Below are positions 1 to 9,066 of a stretch of DNA of 64,000 bases, one piece after another (positions within the stretch are counted from its first letter, which is position 1; every line of letters starts with the position of its first letter). Source of the stretch: Brevundimonas sp. NIBR10 (GTDB lineage: Bacteria; Pseudomonadota; Alphaproteobacteria; Caulobacterales; Caulobacteraceae); assembly GCF_027912515.1 (NCBI RefSeq), contig NZ_CP115464.1:2542001-2606000 (forward strand), given 5' to 3'. A model generated the notes under the pieces. It was not told where the DNA came from and made no database searches. It saw only the letters and a program-made list of their open reading frames with translations. Made by a program: the position numbers and the translations under genes.

Positions 1-237
1 GCCACCAAGGCGGACGTGCGTGAGGAGCTGGATCGGCTGTCGGCCCATGTCGCCTCGGCCCGCCAACTGTTGCTGGAACCCCCCGCCGGCCGCAAACTCG
101 ACTTCCTGATGCAGGAGTTCATGCGCGAAGCGAACACCCTGTGCTCGAAATCGGCTACGACGCCGCTCACCGCCGTCGGGCTCGAGCTCAAGGCGACCAT
201 CGAGCAACTTCGCGAACAGGTTCAGAATGTCGAATGA
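1..237 (+). CDS. yicC: YicC-family endoribonuclease, C-terminal end (partial)
   Basis: Only the last 78 codons are present; the gene begins left of the window. The visible part has the conserved YicC ending: a long helix, then 'KLDFLMQEFMREANTLCSK' and a terminal helix rich in E, Q and L. YicC proteins are cytoplasmic ribonucleases or RNA-processing factors. The stop overlaps the start of gmk by 11 bases, and yicC-gmk is a common pair, so the two are probably co-transcribed. The family call rests on the C-terminal motif alone but this motif is distinctive. Confidence 0.88.
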   Translation, partial: ATKADVREELDRLSAHVASARQLLLEPPAGRKLDFLMQEFMREANTLCSKSATTPLTAVGLELKATIEQLREQVQNVE

Positions 238-868
238 TCGTACGCCCCGCCGGGGCGTCCTGCTGATCGTGGCCAGCCCCTCGGGCGCGGGCAAGACCAG
301 CCTGTGCCGCCGCCTGATGGCCGACCACGGTGGGCTGGAACTGTCGATCTCGATGACCACGCGCGGCATCCGCCCGGGCGAGGTCGCCGATCGCGACTAT
401 CATTTCGTCACGCCCGAAGAGTTTCAGGCCCTGATCGACGCCGACGCCTTCCTGGAATGGGCCGACGTTCACGGCGCCCGCTACGGCTCGCCCCGCGCCC
501 CCATCGACAAGGCCCTGTCCGAGGGCCGCGACGTCCTGTTCGACATCGACTGGCAGGGCGCCCGACAGGTCGCCGAGAAATGCCCGGAGGACGCCGTCCG
601 CGTCTTCATCCTGCCCCCCAGCCTGGCCGAGCTGCGCCGCCGTCTGGTCACCCGCTCGCAGGATGCGGAGGACGTCATCGAACGCCGCATCAAGAACGCC
701 AAGGGCGAGATCGAGCACTGCGACCAGTTCGACTACGTCTTCGTCAACGACGACTTCGACCGCAGCTACGCCGAACTGGCGCACATCTATCACGCCGAAC
801 GCAGCGCGCGGTTCAGGAACACCTGGGTCGAGGATTACAGGGACGGCCTGCTGGCCGAAGACGTGTAA
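227..868 (+). CDS. gmk: guanylate kinase
   Basis: 213 residues, normal for Gmk, which phosphorylates GMP to GDP with ATP in the cytoplasm. The P-loop 'SPSGAGKTS' lies at about residues 17-25. The GMP-binding segment follows ('SISMTTRGIRPGEVADRDYHFV'-type region, residues about 40-60, with the R-x-x-R-x-G-E and D-Y-x-F signatures), and then the lid region with 'RSQDAEDVIERRI'. The start lies inside the end of yicC, so the two are probably translationally coupled. The gene appears complete and intact. Confidence 0.97.
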   Translation: MSNDRTPRRGVLLIVASPSGAGKTSLCRRLMADHGGLELSISMTTRGIRPGEVADRDYHFVTPEEFQALIDADAFLEWADVHGARYGSPRAPIDKALSEGRDVLFDIDWQGARQVAEKCPEDAVRVFILPPSLAELRRRLVTRSQDAEDVIERRIKNAKGEIEHCDQFDYVFVNDDFDRSYAELAHIYHAERSARFRNTWVEDYRDGLLAEDV

Positions 869-870
869 GT

Positions 871-1053
871 CTCCTCCCCGTTCCGCAGGAATGGGGAGGT
901 GGCGCGGCCCTTCTTCAGGGCCGTGACGGAGGGGGCGAAACGGTCTTTCCGGTCAACCTCGCCAGGCCCCCACTCCGATCACCGAGTCGCCCCCTCCGTC
1001 ACGATGCGAAGCCGCATCGCGCCACCTCCCCATCGATGCGCGACAGGGAGGAG
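871..1053. repeat. nested intergenic inverted repeat
   Basis: The gap between gmk and motB is almost wholly a large imperfect palindrome. Positions 891-906 pair perfectly with 1018-1033 (16 bp), 923-938 pair perfectly with 987-1002 (16 bp), and 871-878 pair with 1046-1053. It lies between convergent genes, where it could act as a bidirectional terminator or transcript stabiliser, but there is no clear T-run. A related arrangement of pyrimidine-rich and purine-rich arms occurs at 23,184-23,321, which suggests a dispersed family. Confidence 0.8.
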
Positions 1054-1064
1054 AGTGGCCCTGA

Positions 1065-1967
1065 CTAAAGCGACGTATCCATCGGCAGCACCGGCGCTTC
1101 CCGCAACAGGACGATCGCGATACGGCGGTTGCCGGCCAGCGACGGATCGTCGGGATACAGCGGATCGGACCCCGCCTTGCCCGCTACGGAATAGACCCGG
1201 TCCCCGTCGACGCCCGCCGTCTGCAGGATCTGGCGCGACGCATTGGCCCGCTCGGCCGACAGCGGCCAGTCGGTCGCCACCGAGGCCCGACCTGATCCGG
1301 CCACTGCTGAGGTGTGACCCGTGATCGAAATCCGGTTGGGCAGGCGGTTGATGACGGTAGAGATGGCGCGCAGCAGCACCTGGGCGCGGGCGTTAGGCCG
1401 GGCCGAGTTCTGTTCGAACATCGAGCGGCCTTCCTGATCGACCAGCTGGATGCGCAGCCCCTCCGGCGTCTGGTCGATGATCATCTGTTTGGACAGCTCG
1501 GCCAGTTCCGGCATCCGCTGCATGGCTTGGCGCAGCGATTCGGCGGCGCTCTGGAACTCGGCGGCCTCGCGGCGGGCGATCTCGGCGCGCAGGGCCTCGT
1601 CGCTGGCCGAGGCCACGTTCTGGCTCTGGCCGGCGTCAGGCGGGGCGTCCTGCGGAGCCTCGGGTGCCATCTGTTGCAACACCGACATCGAGCCCGAGCT
1701 CTTGGCCCCGTCGTCACCCAGGGATGTGCCCCCCAGGATGCCGCCGGACCCCGAGGTCGTCTGGGACACGCTGGCGGGCGCGAAATATTCGGCGATGCCG
1801 CGCTTCTGCTCCGGGTCGGTCGTATTGATCAGCCACATCAGCAGGAAGAAGGCCATCATCGCGGTCACGAAGTCGGCATAGGCGACCTTCCAGGCACCCC
1901 CGTGGTGGCCGCCGCCGACCACCTTCTTGACCTTCTTGATGATGATCGGGCGATCGCTCGCGGACAT
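1065..1967 (-). CDS. motB: flagellar stator protein MotB
   Basis: 300 residues. After a basic N-terminus comes the typical MotB plug and transmembrane segment 'AWKVAYADFVTAMMAFFLL' (residues about 20-40); its Asp is the expected proton-carrying residue. The C-terminal half is an OmpA/MotB peptidoglycan-binding domain ('RISITGHTSA', then 'DWPLSAERANASRQIL' and 'NRRIAIVLL'). MotB pairs with MotA to form the proton-driven stator; motA is not adjacent here. I chose the start at 1967 because the upstream in-frame sequence is low-complexity and lacks family character. Confidence 0.93.
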   Translation of the reverse strand: MSASDRPIIIKKVKKVVGGGHHGGAWKVAYADFVTAMMAFFLLMWLINTTDPEQKRGIAEYFAPASVSQTTSGSGGILGGTSLGDDGAKSSGSMSVLQQMAPEAPQDAPPDAGQSQNVASASDEALRAEIARREAAEFQSAAESLRQAMQRMPELAELSKQMIIDQTPEGLRIQLVDQEGRSMFEQNSARPNARAQVLLRAISTVINRLPNRISITGHTSAVAGSGRASVATDWPLSAERANASRQILQTAGVDGDRVYSVAGKAGSDPLYPDDPSLAGNRRIAIVLLREAPVLPMDTSL

Positions 1968-2069
1968 TCGGCGGTAGCTCGCTGTTAAGGCTGTTTCGTC
2001 ATCGCAGCCTGACGTTAAGAAGGCGTTTGCGATGTTTCGCATCGACGCAAAACGGTTCGGAGCTCGCCG

Positions 2070-2633
2070 ATGCTCGCCACGCTCGTCTTCGTTCTGGCCA
2101 TGCAGGCCGTGGCCCAGATCGATGTCCCGACCCGGCCGCCGACACCGCTGGAACAGATGCCGCACGTGACGGTGATCCCCTATGAAATCCGGGGCGACCT
2201 GGCCCCCGGCTTGCGTCGAGCGATGGATGAGCTCGGTCCGATGATGTCGAACGGTGTCCGCGTTCCGGTGCGGACCCAGTGGCGGAATCAGGTCCGCTGG
2301 TCCAACGACGCGAACGGCTGCCTGCCGCAGACGGCCCGGATGACCTGGCAGATCGAGACGACCGCCCCTGTGATCGCCGCCGACGCCGAGGCTGGCCCCC
2401 GGATGCGCGCGCGCTTCGACCGCTATCGCCAACAACTCGACGCCTTCGAGTACGGACGCGCCCAGCGCATCAACGCAGGCATGGAGGCGACCCTGGCGGC
2501 GATGCGCGCGGCCCCGGACTGTGACGCCCTGATCGAGGCGCGCCGGGCGGGCGAGGCGGCGATCGTTCAGGCCAACCGCGACTACGACCTCGCCACCGCA
2601 CGGGCGCGCCGCAACATGCGGCCGCTGCAATGA
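2070..2633 (+). CDS. exported protein of unknown function
   Basis: 187 residues with a short N-terminal hydrophobic stretch ending in 'AVAQ', which looks like a cleavable Sec signal. The remainder is soluble, with Cys residues near 'NGCLPQTARM' and 'APDCDALIEARRAGE' and a helical C-terminus rich in Ala and Arg. It is divergent from motB. I recognise no family. The two cysteines could form a disulfide in the periplasm (inference). Confidence 0.6.
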   Translation: MLATLVFVLAMQAVAQIDVPTRPPTPLEQMPHVTVIPYEIRGDLAPGLRRAMDELGPMMSNGVRVPVRTQWRNQVRWSNDANGCLPQTARMTWQIETTAPVIAADAEAGPRMRARFDRYRQQLDAFEYGRAQRINAGMEATLAAMRAAPDCDALIEARRAGEAAIVQANRDYDLATARARRNMRPLQ

Positions 2634-2692
2634 CGTCGAATTCCTGCCTCCGACGGCTCGCACACGGCCGCGATCCGGGTTAGGTCGGGCGG

Positions 2693-3199
2693 GTGAGCCT
2701 GGAACCCCCGCCCGAACACCCCGCCGCCGATGTGGCCGCCTATCGCCGGGCGCTGGGAGCCTTTGCGACCGGTGTCTGCATCGTCACGGCCGACAGCCCG
2801 GCGGGGCCGCTGGGGATCACCATCAACTCCTTCACCTCGGTGTCCCTGACTCCGCGTCTGGTGCTGTGGTGCCTGGACGAGCGTTCCGACCGCTGGCCCG
2901 TCTTCGCCGCCGCCGAGACCTTCGCCATCCACATGCTGCCGTCCTCCGACAAGGCCATGGCCGGTCGGTTCGCCAAGGGGGTCTCGGTGCTGGATCCGCA
3001 CGAGTTCGTCCGCCCCGACGACGGCCCGCCCTGTCTGCCCGAGGCCTTGGCGCGCCTGGAATGCCGGACCCACGACCGCATCCAGATGGGCGACCACCTG
3101 GTCATCGTCGGCCGGGTCACCCGGTTCGAGGACTGGGGCGGCGAGGCCCTGACCTATTTCCGGGGCCGCTATGGCGTGGCGACCGAACCGCAGGCCTGA
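2693..3199 (+). CDS. flavin reductase family protein (FMN-binding split barrel)
   Basis: 168 residues starting at GTG. It matches the flavin reductase-like split-barrel family: 'ALGAFATGVCIVTA' near the N-terminus, then 'GITINSFTSVSLTPRLVLWCLD', where FMN is bound, and 'GDHLVIVGRVTRFE' towards the end. Such proteins are usually the NAD(P)H:flavin reductase partner of a two-component monooxygenase. No monooxygenase gene lies nearby, so the partner is unknown. Eleven bases separate it from the next gene, and co-transcription is likely. Confidence 0.87.
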   Translation: MSLEPPPEHPAADVAAYRRALGAFATGVCIVTADSPAGPLGITINSFTSVSLTPRLVLWCLDERSDRWPVFAAAETFAIHMLPSSDKAMAGRFAKGVSVLDPHEFVRPDDGPPCLPEALARLECRTHDRIQMGDHLVIVGRVTRFEDWGGEALTYFRGRYGVATEPQA

Positions 3200-3210
3200 G
3201 GGACACGGAC

Positions 3211-4065
3211 ATGAAGATCGCATTCGCCGGCCTGGGCGTCATGGGTGGACCCATGGCCCGCCACCTGGTTGCCGCAGGCCATGCCGTCACCGGCTTCAAC
3301 CGCACCGCCGCCAAGGCCCAGGCCTGGGCCGGGGCCAACGGTGCCGCCTGGGCCCCCACGGTCGCCGAGGCCGCTGCGGGCGTCGACCTGTTCATCCTCT
3401 GCGTCGGCAATGACGATGACGTTCGCGCTGTGGTGACCGAGGCCCTGCCGCATCTGGCCCCCGGGGCCGTCATCGTCGATCACACCACGACCTCGGCGAC
3501 CGTCGCGCGCGACATGGCGGCGCTTGCCGCCGACAGCGGCCGGTCCTTCATCGACGCCCCGGTCTCGGGCGGTCAGGCCGGTGCCGAGAACGGCCAGCTC
3601 AGCGTCATGGCAGGCGGCGACGCAGCCGCCCTGGCCCGCGTCGAGCCCGCCGTCATGGCCTATTCCAAGGCGATCAAGCACATGGGCCCCGCAGGCGCGG
3701 GTCAACTGACCAAGATGGTCAACCAGATCGCCATCGCCGGTGTCGTCCAGGGTCTGGCCGAGGCCATCCATTTCGCCCAGTCGGCCGGGCTCAACACCGA
3801 CGCCGTCTATGACGCCGTATCCAAGGGCGCGGCCCAGTCCTGGCAGATGGACAACCGCTGGAAGACCGCCGCTGCCGGCCAGTTCGACTTCGGTTTCGCC
3901 GTCGACTGGATGCGCAAGGACCTGGGTTTGGTGCTGGACGAGGCCCGGGCCAACGGCGCGCGTCTGGACATGACCGCCCTCGTCGACGGCTACTATGCCG
4001 AGGTCCAGGCCCTGGGCGGCAATCGCTGGGACACTTCCAGCCTCAAGGTGCGACTGGTTCCGTAG
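3211..4065 (+). CDS. NAD(P)-dependent beta-hydroxyacid dehydrogenase
   Basis: 284 residues, the usual length for the 3-hydroxyisobutyrate / 6-phosphogluconate dehydrogenase-like family. The N-terminus has the Rossmann motif 'GLGVMGGPMARHL'. The substrate signature 'FIDAPVSGGQAGAENG' is near residue 120, and the catalytic Lys lies in 'GAGQLTKMVNQ' near residue 170. The substrate cannot be fixed from sequence: 3-hydroxyisobutyrate, tartronate semialdehyde and similar acids are possible. Its 3' end overlaps the convergent cyclophilin gene by 23 bases. Confidence 0.88.
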   Translation: MKIAFAGLGVMGGPMARHLVAAGHAVTGFNRTAAKAQAWAGANGAAWAPTVAEAAAGVDLFILCVGNDDDVRAVVTEALPHLAPGAVIVDHTTTSATVARDMAALAADSGRSFIDAPVSGGQAGAENGQLSVMAGGDAAALARVEPAVMAYSKAIKHMGPAGAGQLTKMVNQIAIAGVVQGLAEAIHFAQSAGLNTDAVYDAVSKGAAQSWQMDNRWKTAAAGQFDFGFAVDWMRKDLGLVLDEARANGARLDMTALVDGYYAEVQALGGNRWDTSSLKVRLVP

Positions 4066-4684
4066 CGACCTCTCGCCTCGCCGACACGATCACGATGCGC
4101 GGCTCCAGGAACTGCCCGCGCATGAAGCCCTCGCCTTCGGTCGGAGAGGTCGGGGCGACCAGCACGGCGCGCGCGACCTCCATCCCCTCGACCACCCGGC
4201 CGAACACCGCATAGCCCAGCGGATCGACCGAGAACGGCCGCCCGGCGTCATAGGAGGGCGTCGCCCCGATCGAGATGAAGAAGTCACCGGTCGCCGTGCC
4301 CGGATCGTGGCGTGCCATCGACACGGCTCCATCGACATGGACCAGCCCCGTCTGCGTCGTCGGCTCGTGCGCGATCGGCGGCAGGGTGCGCACCGGGTCG
4401 TAGTTGGTCCCGCCCTGGACCAGCCCCATCCCCGGTGCCGACTTCATGGCGCGATAGAAGGTCGCCCCGTCGAACCGGTGCTCGTCGACATAGCGCAGGA
4501 AGTTGGCTCCGGTGATCGGTGCCTTGACGTCATTCACCTCGATCACGATCCGCCCGGCCGAGGTCTCCAGCACGACCTGGGGCAGGGCCGGCACCGAGGC
4601 CTCCTGCGCCACGACGAGGATCGGCCAGCCCAGCACCGAGATCAGCGCGATGACGAGGGCGGCGACAAACGGGCGTCTGGGCAT
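4043..4684 (-). CDS. exported peptidyl-prolyl cis-trans isomerase (cyclophilin type)
   Basis: 213 residues from the chosen start. An N-terminal signal ('PRRPFVAALVIALISVLGW', cleavage after 'VVAQEA') precedes a cyclophilin domain with 'NFLRYVDEHRFDGATFYRA', 'GLVHVDGAVSMAR', 'TGDFFISIGATPSYDAG' and 'YAVFGRVVEGMEV'. It should catalyse proline isomerisation in the periplasm. The usual 'FHRV' is 'FYRA', so activity may be reduced. An ATG 21 bases upstream (4705) is an alternative start and gives the same exported product. Confidence 0.85.
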   Translation of the reverse strand: MPRRPFVAALVIALISVLGWPILVVAQEASVPALPQVVLETSAGRIVIEVNDVKAPITGANFLRYVDEHRFDGATFYRAMKSAPGMGLVQGGTNYDPVRTLPPIAHEPTTQTGLVHVDGAVSMARHDPGTATGDFFISIGATPSYDAGRPFSVDPLGYAVFGRVVEGMEVARAVLVAPTSPTEGEGFMRGQFLEPRIVIVSARREVATEPVAP

Positions 4685-4784
4685 GGGCTGTTCTCGGGCT
4701 TCCATCGGCTGACGTCCGGTTGATCCGGTCCGGCCGACGTGCAGGATAGCCGCGTCGGCGACCGCCCGCGAGTAAAGGACGACC

Positions 4785-5876
4785 ATGCGTATCGTGTTGA
4801 TGGGGATATTGCTCGCGCTGTGGACCGCCCCGGCCCCCGCCATCGCCCAGACCGCCCAGACCACCCCGACCTGGGCACCCGCTGAGGGCGACTATGTCGG
4901 CGGTCCCTTGAACACCACCTCGGGTGCCGTCCTGCCCGAACTGAAGATCCACTACCGCACCCTCGGCGCGCCGATGCGCGACGCCTCGGGCCGGGTGACC
5001 AATGCCGTCCTGCTGCTGCACGGCACCGGCGGCACGGGTGCCCAGTTCCTGTCGCCCCAGTTCGCGACCGAGCTGTTCGGCCCCGGCCAGCCGCTGGATA
5101 CGAACCGCTATTTCATCATCATGCCCGACAATCTCGGTCACGGCCTGTCGTCCAAGCCCAGCGACGGCCTGCGCGCCCGCTTTCCGGAATACGGCTATGC
5201 CGACATGGTCGAGGCCCAGCGCCGGATGCTGGTCGAAGGGCTGAAGGTCGATCGGCTGCGGCTGATCCTGGGGACGTCGATGGGCTGTATGCACGCCTTC
5301 GTCTGGGGCGAGACCCATCCCGACTTCGCCGACGCCCTGATGCCCCTGGCCTGCCAGCCGACGGCTATCGTCGGTCGCAATCGCCTGTGGCGCACCATGC
5401 TCAGGGACGCCATCCGCGCCGATCCGGCCTGGGCGGGCGGGGACTATGTCGAACAGCCGGTCCAGGGCCTGCGCACGGCCGTCGATCTTCTGGTGCTGGC
5501 CGGGGGCGCGGTCATGCCCATGCAACAGGATCTGGCGACGAAGGACGCCGTCGACGCCTTCGCCCGCGCCCAGATGGACCGCCGGCTGCCCGCGCTCGAC
5601 GCCAACGACCTGTGGTACCAGGTCAACGCCTCCTGGGACTACGACCCGTCCGCGAACCTGGAGCGGATCGCCGCACCCGTCATCTGGATCAACTCCGCCG
5701 ACGACTTCATCAATCCGCCGGAGCTGGGCCTGTCGGAGCAGTTCGCCCCCCGTATCGCCCACGGCCGCTATCGCCTGATCCCCAACAGCGTCGGCGGCAA
5801 GGGCCACGGAACCCATACCTGGGCCACCTTCTGGAAGGCCGATCTGGTCGAGCTTCTGGCGCGATCGGAGCCCTGA
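4785..5876 (+). CDS. exported alpha/beta hydrolase of the homoserine O-acetyltransferase (MetX) fold
   Basis: 363 residues. It starts with a signal peptide ending near 'APAIAQTAQ'. The fold is that of MetX-like hydrolases: 'AVLLLHGTGGTG' (oxyanion region), 'RYFIIMPDNLGHGLSSKP', nucleophile elbow 'LGTSMGCMHAF' near residue 165, an Asp in 'INSADDFINPPE' and a His in 'GGKGHGTHTW'. The catalytic triad therefore looks complete. MetX itself is cytoplasmic and makes O-acetylhomoserine; a signal peptide argues for a different, periplasmic esterase or acyltransferase role. The actual substrate is unknown. Confidence 0.85.
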   Translation: MRIVLMGILLALWTAPAPAIAQTAQTTPTWAPAEGDYVGGPLNTTSGAVLPELKIHYRTLGAPMRDASGRVTNAVLLLHGTGGTGAQFLSPQFATELFGPGQPLDTNRYFIIMPDNLGHGLSSKPSDGLRARFPEYGYADMVEAQRRMLVEGLKVDRLRLILGTSMGCMHAFVWGETHPDFADALMPLACQPTAIVGRNRLWRTMLRDAIRADPAWAGGDYVEQPVQGLRTAVDLLVLAGGAVMPMQQDLATKDAVDAFARAQMDRRLPALDANDLWYQVNASWDYDPSANLERIAAPVIWINSADDFINPPELGLSEQFAPRIAHGRYRLIPNSVGGKGHGTHTWATFWKADLVELLARSEP

Positions 5877-5880
5877 GGGA

Positions 5881-7101
5881 TCAGCCCGCCGCGGCCAGGG
5901 CGGGACTGTGGAGCGACAGCAGGGGCAGGGCCGCGATCGGCCACGACCGCCCCCCGACCGGCTCGCTCTGGATCCGGCAGATGCCCGGACCGGACAGGAA
6001 GGCGATCCGCAGTTCGATCGCCAGCTCGCGCTCGGCCCGGAACCGGATGTTGGTCACCCCGGCCGCGATCTTGCGCCGTCGATAGTCGTGACCGTGGCTC
6101 GCGAACCGCCTCAGCGCGGCCAGCCGCACGTCGGGCTTCGCCTCCGGCAGCATCAGGGTGACGCTGGTGACCGCCCGCTCGCCCAGTTGCTGGATCTGGA
6201 AATCCGGGTCGCGGGTACACAGATCGACCGCGCCGAACGTGGCGTCCAGGGCGCCTGTCACGGTGCTCAGCGCCTGATAGGTCGGGGATCGCGGAACGTC
6301 ATAGACACTGGCCGACAGCCTGTTTCGCATCTCCGGCGGCAGGATGAAGGCGAGCTCCAGCCAGGCCGCCCGGGCGCTGGGGCGGACGAGGGTAGAGAAC
6401 GAGATCGGCACGAACAGCTGCGCCGTCACCTGAAAATCCACCAGATATCTCAGGGCCGTCATGACGCAGGCGGCGTCGAACGCCTCGGCGTCATCGGGGC
6501 GGTGTTCGTCCCCGTCGACCATGCTGTAATAGGTCGCCGCGCCGACTGGGGTGCAACTCAGCACATCGCCGATGAAGGCCTGGCCCACCGGGAAATAGAC
6601 GCCCTGTGCCCCGTCCACCGTCGGGCCGAACCCCAGGGCCTCGGCGACCGGCGTGCTGACCGGCGCCTCCGGTACATCGACCAGCGAGCCGTCGGCGGCG
6701 ATCCGGCGCAATCGCCCCCCGGCCGGAAGCGCGCTCGGGTCCTGCATGGCCGCCAGCACGTCGTCGGCCGAATATCCCGCAAAGGCGTCGATCGCCTCGG
6801 CATCGCCTTCGAACAGCATCAGCTTCACGGCATCCTCGACCCCCGTGCCGAACAGCCGCTCCTGCAGTTCCTGCGACAGATGGGCCAGCTCGACGGTGTC
6901 CAGGGCCTCGGCCCGGGGATCGGTCAGCTTGTAGGCATAGAAGTTCAGCTGTTCCGACAGCCGGGGAAAGGTCCAGCGGACCTCCAGGAAGATGTTGGCG
7001 AATTTGGCGACCAGCGGACCCAGGGCCTCGGCCGGCATTTCCGTCCGGTTTCCGTCCAGCAAGACCCGCAGGCACGCAATCGCCGCCATGTTCCACCTCA
7101 C
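5881..7101 (-). CDS. conserved-looking protein of unknown function
   Basis: 406 residues, predicted soluble, with no signal peptide or clear membrane segment. It carries several Trp and Tyr residues in the N-terminal half ('FLEVRWTFPRLSEQLNFYAY') and basic segments near the C-terminus ('FASHGHDYRRRKIAAG'). A second ATG lies 12 bases downstream (7089). It is convergent with the hydrolase gene and follows hemB on the same strand after a gap of about 50 bases. I do not recognise a family; the reading frame has normal codon character for this genome. Confidence 0.6.
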   Translation of the reverse strand: MRWNMAAIACLRVLLDGNRTEMPAEALGPLVAKFANIFLEVRWTFPRLSEQLNFYAYKLTDPRAEALDTVELAHLSQELQERLFGTGVEDAVKLMLFEGDAEAIDAFAGYSADDVLAAMQDPSALPAGGRLRRIAADGSLVDVPEAPVSTPVAEALGFGPTVDGAQGVYFPVGQAFIGDVLSCTPVGAATYYSMVDGDEHRPDDAEAFDAACVMTALRYLVDFQVTAQLFVPISFSTLVRPSARAAWLELAFILPPEMRNRLSASVYDVPRSPTYQALSTVTGALDATFGAVDLCTRDPDFQIQQLGERAVTSVTLMLPEAKPDVRLAALRRFASHGHDYRRRKIAAGVTNIRFRAERELAIELRIAFLSGPGICRIQSEPVGGRSWPIAALPLLSLHSPALAAAG

Positions 7102-7149
7102 GCCACACGGTCTTGTCGCGCGTGGAGGTGAAGATTCGGGAAAGGCCGA

Positions 7150-8154
7150 TCAGCCCGCCAGCAACCGCGCCGCCTTGGGTGCGAAATAGCTGAGCACCCC
7201 GGCGCAGCCCGCGCGCTTGAACCCGTGGAGCGTTTCCAGAATGGCGCGGTCCTCGTCCAGCCAGCCTTGGGCGATTGAGGCCTGCATCATCGAATACTCG
7301 CCCGACACCTGGTAGGCGAAGGTGGGAACCTTGAACGTGTCCGCCACGATCCGCACAATATCCAGATAGGGCATCCCCGGCTTGACCATGACGGCGTCGG
7401 CCCCTTCGGCGATGTCCATGGCGACTTCGCGCAGGGCCTCGTCAGCGTTGGCATAGTCCATCTGATAGGTCTTCTTGTCGCCGCTCAGCATCTTCGCCGA
7501 CCCCACCGCGTCGCGGTACGGGCCATAGAAGGCCGAGGCGAACTTGGCCGCGTACGACAGGATCATCGTGTCGTGAAACCCGTTGGCCTCGAGCGCCTCG
7601 CGGATCGCCTGGACCCGGCCGTCCATCATGTCGGACGGCGCCACGATGTCCGCCCCCGCATGGGCCTGGATGAAGGCCTGTTCGGCCAGCCGCTCCAGGC
7701 TGGCATCGTTCAGGATCCGCCCATCCTCGACCACCCCGTCGTGGCCATGGTCGGTATAGCAATCCAGCGCCACGTCGCACATCACGCCGATCTCGGGCAC
7801 CGCGTCCTTGATCGCCTTGATACAGTCGGGGATCAGGCCGTCGGGGTCCGTCGCGCCCGTGCCGACCGCGTCCTTGGTCGAGGCGTCCACATTGGGAAAC
7901 AGGGCCACGACCGGAATCCCCAGCGACCGCGCCTCGACCGCGGCCTCCGCGGCGGCCTTGGGCGACAGGCGGAACACCCCCGGCATCGACGGCACGGCGA
8001 CCCGGTCCTCGGCCCCGTCATGCACGATCAGCGGCCAGATCAGATCGGCCGGCGTCAGCGTCGTCTCCGCCACCAGCCGGCGCACCCAGGGACTGGCGCG
8101 CAGCCGGCGGGGACGGGCCATGGGAAAGGCGGCGGGCGGGAAGGGCAGGGTCAT
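7150..8154 (-). CDS. hemB: delta-aminolevulinic acid dehydratase (porphobilinogen synthase)
   Basis: 334 residues, full length. It condenses two 5-aminolevulinates into porphobilinogen in tetrapyrrole synthesis. The two Schiff-base lysines lie in 'LSYAAKFASAFYGPYRDA' and 'AVMVKPGMPYLD'. The metal site reads 'CDVALDCYTDHGHDG', which follows the Mg-type Asp/Ala pattern rather than the cysteine-rich Zn type. The start at 8154 gives the usual N-terminus; a longer in-frame start at 8190 is less likely. hemA, the preceding step, lies 4.5 kb away. Confidence 0.97.
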   Translation of the reverse strand: MTLPFPPAAFPMARPRRLRASPWVRRLVAETTLTPADLIWPLIVHDGAEDRVAVPSMPGVFRLSPKAAAEAAVEARSLGIPVVALFPNVDASTKDAVGTGATDPDGLIPDCIKAIKDAVPEIGVMCDVALDCYTDHGHDGVVEDGRILNDASLERLAEQAFIQAHAGADIVAPSDMMDGRVQAIREALEANGFHDTMILSYAAKFASAFYGPYRDAVGSAKMLSGDKKTYQMDYANADEALREVAMDIAEGADAVMVKPGMPYLDIVRIVADTFKVPTFAYQVSGEYSMMQASIAQGWLDEDRAILETLHGFKRAGCAGVLSYFAPKAARLLAG

Positions 8155-8257
8155 GGTGCGCGGCTTAGACCAAGGGGGCGTCGGGTGCAAAATGCCGGTA
8201 TTCGCTGACAGCCCGACGGAACCATGATCTGTTCGGTGACAACCGGAAGGAAAGACA

Positions 8258-8980
8258 ATGATCAGGACTCCTACGATGCTTGCCTTGGCATTGGGGTTGG
8301 CGATGACCGCTTCGGTCGCTGCCGCTCAGGACAGCACCATGGAAGAGATCGTCGTCACCGGCTCACGGGCCATCGAATGGGATCCTGATAATGTGCCGGT
8401 CATTCAGTTGGCCCGGCGTGCAGACAATCTAATCGTTCAGATCGCGGCGGTGAACGACACGCGCGAGGCCGCGCAGCGGCGTCAGGAACTGATTGCGAGC
8501 CTGCGCAGCATGGCCAGCGCCGCAGAGGGTCGCGCCGACATCGACTTGAGCATTGAGGACGAGGGCACGCTGGTGTCGTTGACAGAAGACATGGTCTCGA
8601 CTCTCACGCTTGGCGTCGATCCCGGCCGCAGCGACACCAGCCGGGCGATACTGGTCGTCAAAACACCGATCCGTGCTGATGATACATTGGACGCCGCGTC
8701 GAAACGGATCGAGGACTTTGTCGAGCAGTCCCGGATGACTGGGCGGACGCTGGTGGCAGTGTCTGGGGACTGGGAGTTGTCGATCATCAACCCGGCCCAG
8801 TACCGGACGCCTATCCTGGAACTCATTGCGGCCGATGCACAGACCACGGCGGCAAGATTTGGACCCGGCTATGCGGTGCAGGTCGAGGGCATGTCGAACC
8901 GCGTGACTTGGCGACAATCGGGACCGCTCGATCTGTCGATGTTCATCTCGTATGAGTTGACGATCACACCAAAGCCCTAG
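8258..8980 (+). CDS. exported protein of unknown function, possibly SIMPL/DUF541-like
   Basis: 240 residues with a Sec signal ('MLALALGLAMTASVAAAQ') and a good ribosome site (GGAAGGAAAG) before the ATG. Right after the signal comes 'MEEIVVTGSRA', a segment often seen at the mature N-terminus of TonB-dependent receptors, although the protein is far too short to be one. The later part, with repeated short beta strands and 'ISYELTITPKP' at the end, is reminiscent of SIMPL-domain periplasmic proteins. That assignment is tentative. It is divergent from hemB. Confidence 0.55.
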   Translation: MIRTPTMLALALGLAMTASVAAAQDSTMEEIVVTGSRAIEWDPDNVPVIQLARRADNLIVQIAAVNDTREAAQRRQELIASLRSMASAAEGRADIDLSIEDEGTLVSLTEDMVSTLTLGVDPGRSDTSRAILVVKTPIRADDTLDAASKRIEDFVEQSRMTGRTLVAVSGDWELSIINPAQYRTPILELIAADAQTTAARFGPGYAVQVEGMSNRVTWRQSGPLDLSMFISYELTITPKP

Positions 8981-9066
8981 AGGCGGAGTTGCAGGCTTGG
9001 AATGCAATCCTGCGGCTCGACGCCGAACGCGGTGATGCTATCAGCGACCGTGTCTGAGGAGGCCCC

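Noticed and set aside
4706..4784. SAM-II riboswitch before the MetX-like gene
   Set aside because: The gap has no matching conserved segments, and the gene encodes an exported hydrolase rather than a typical MetX.
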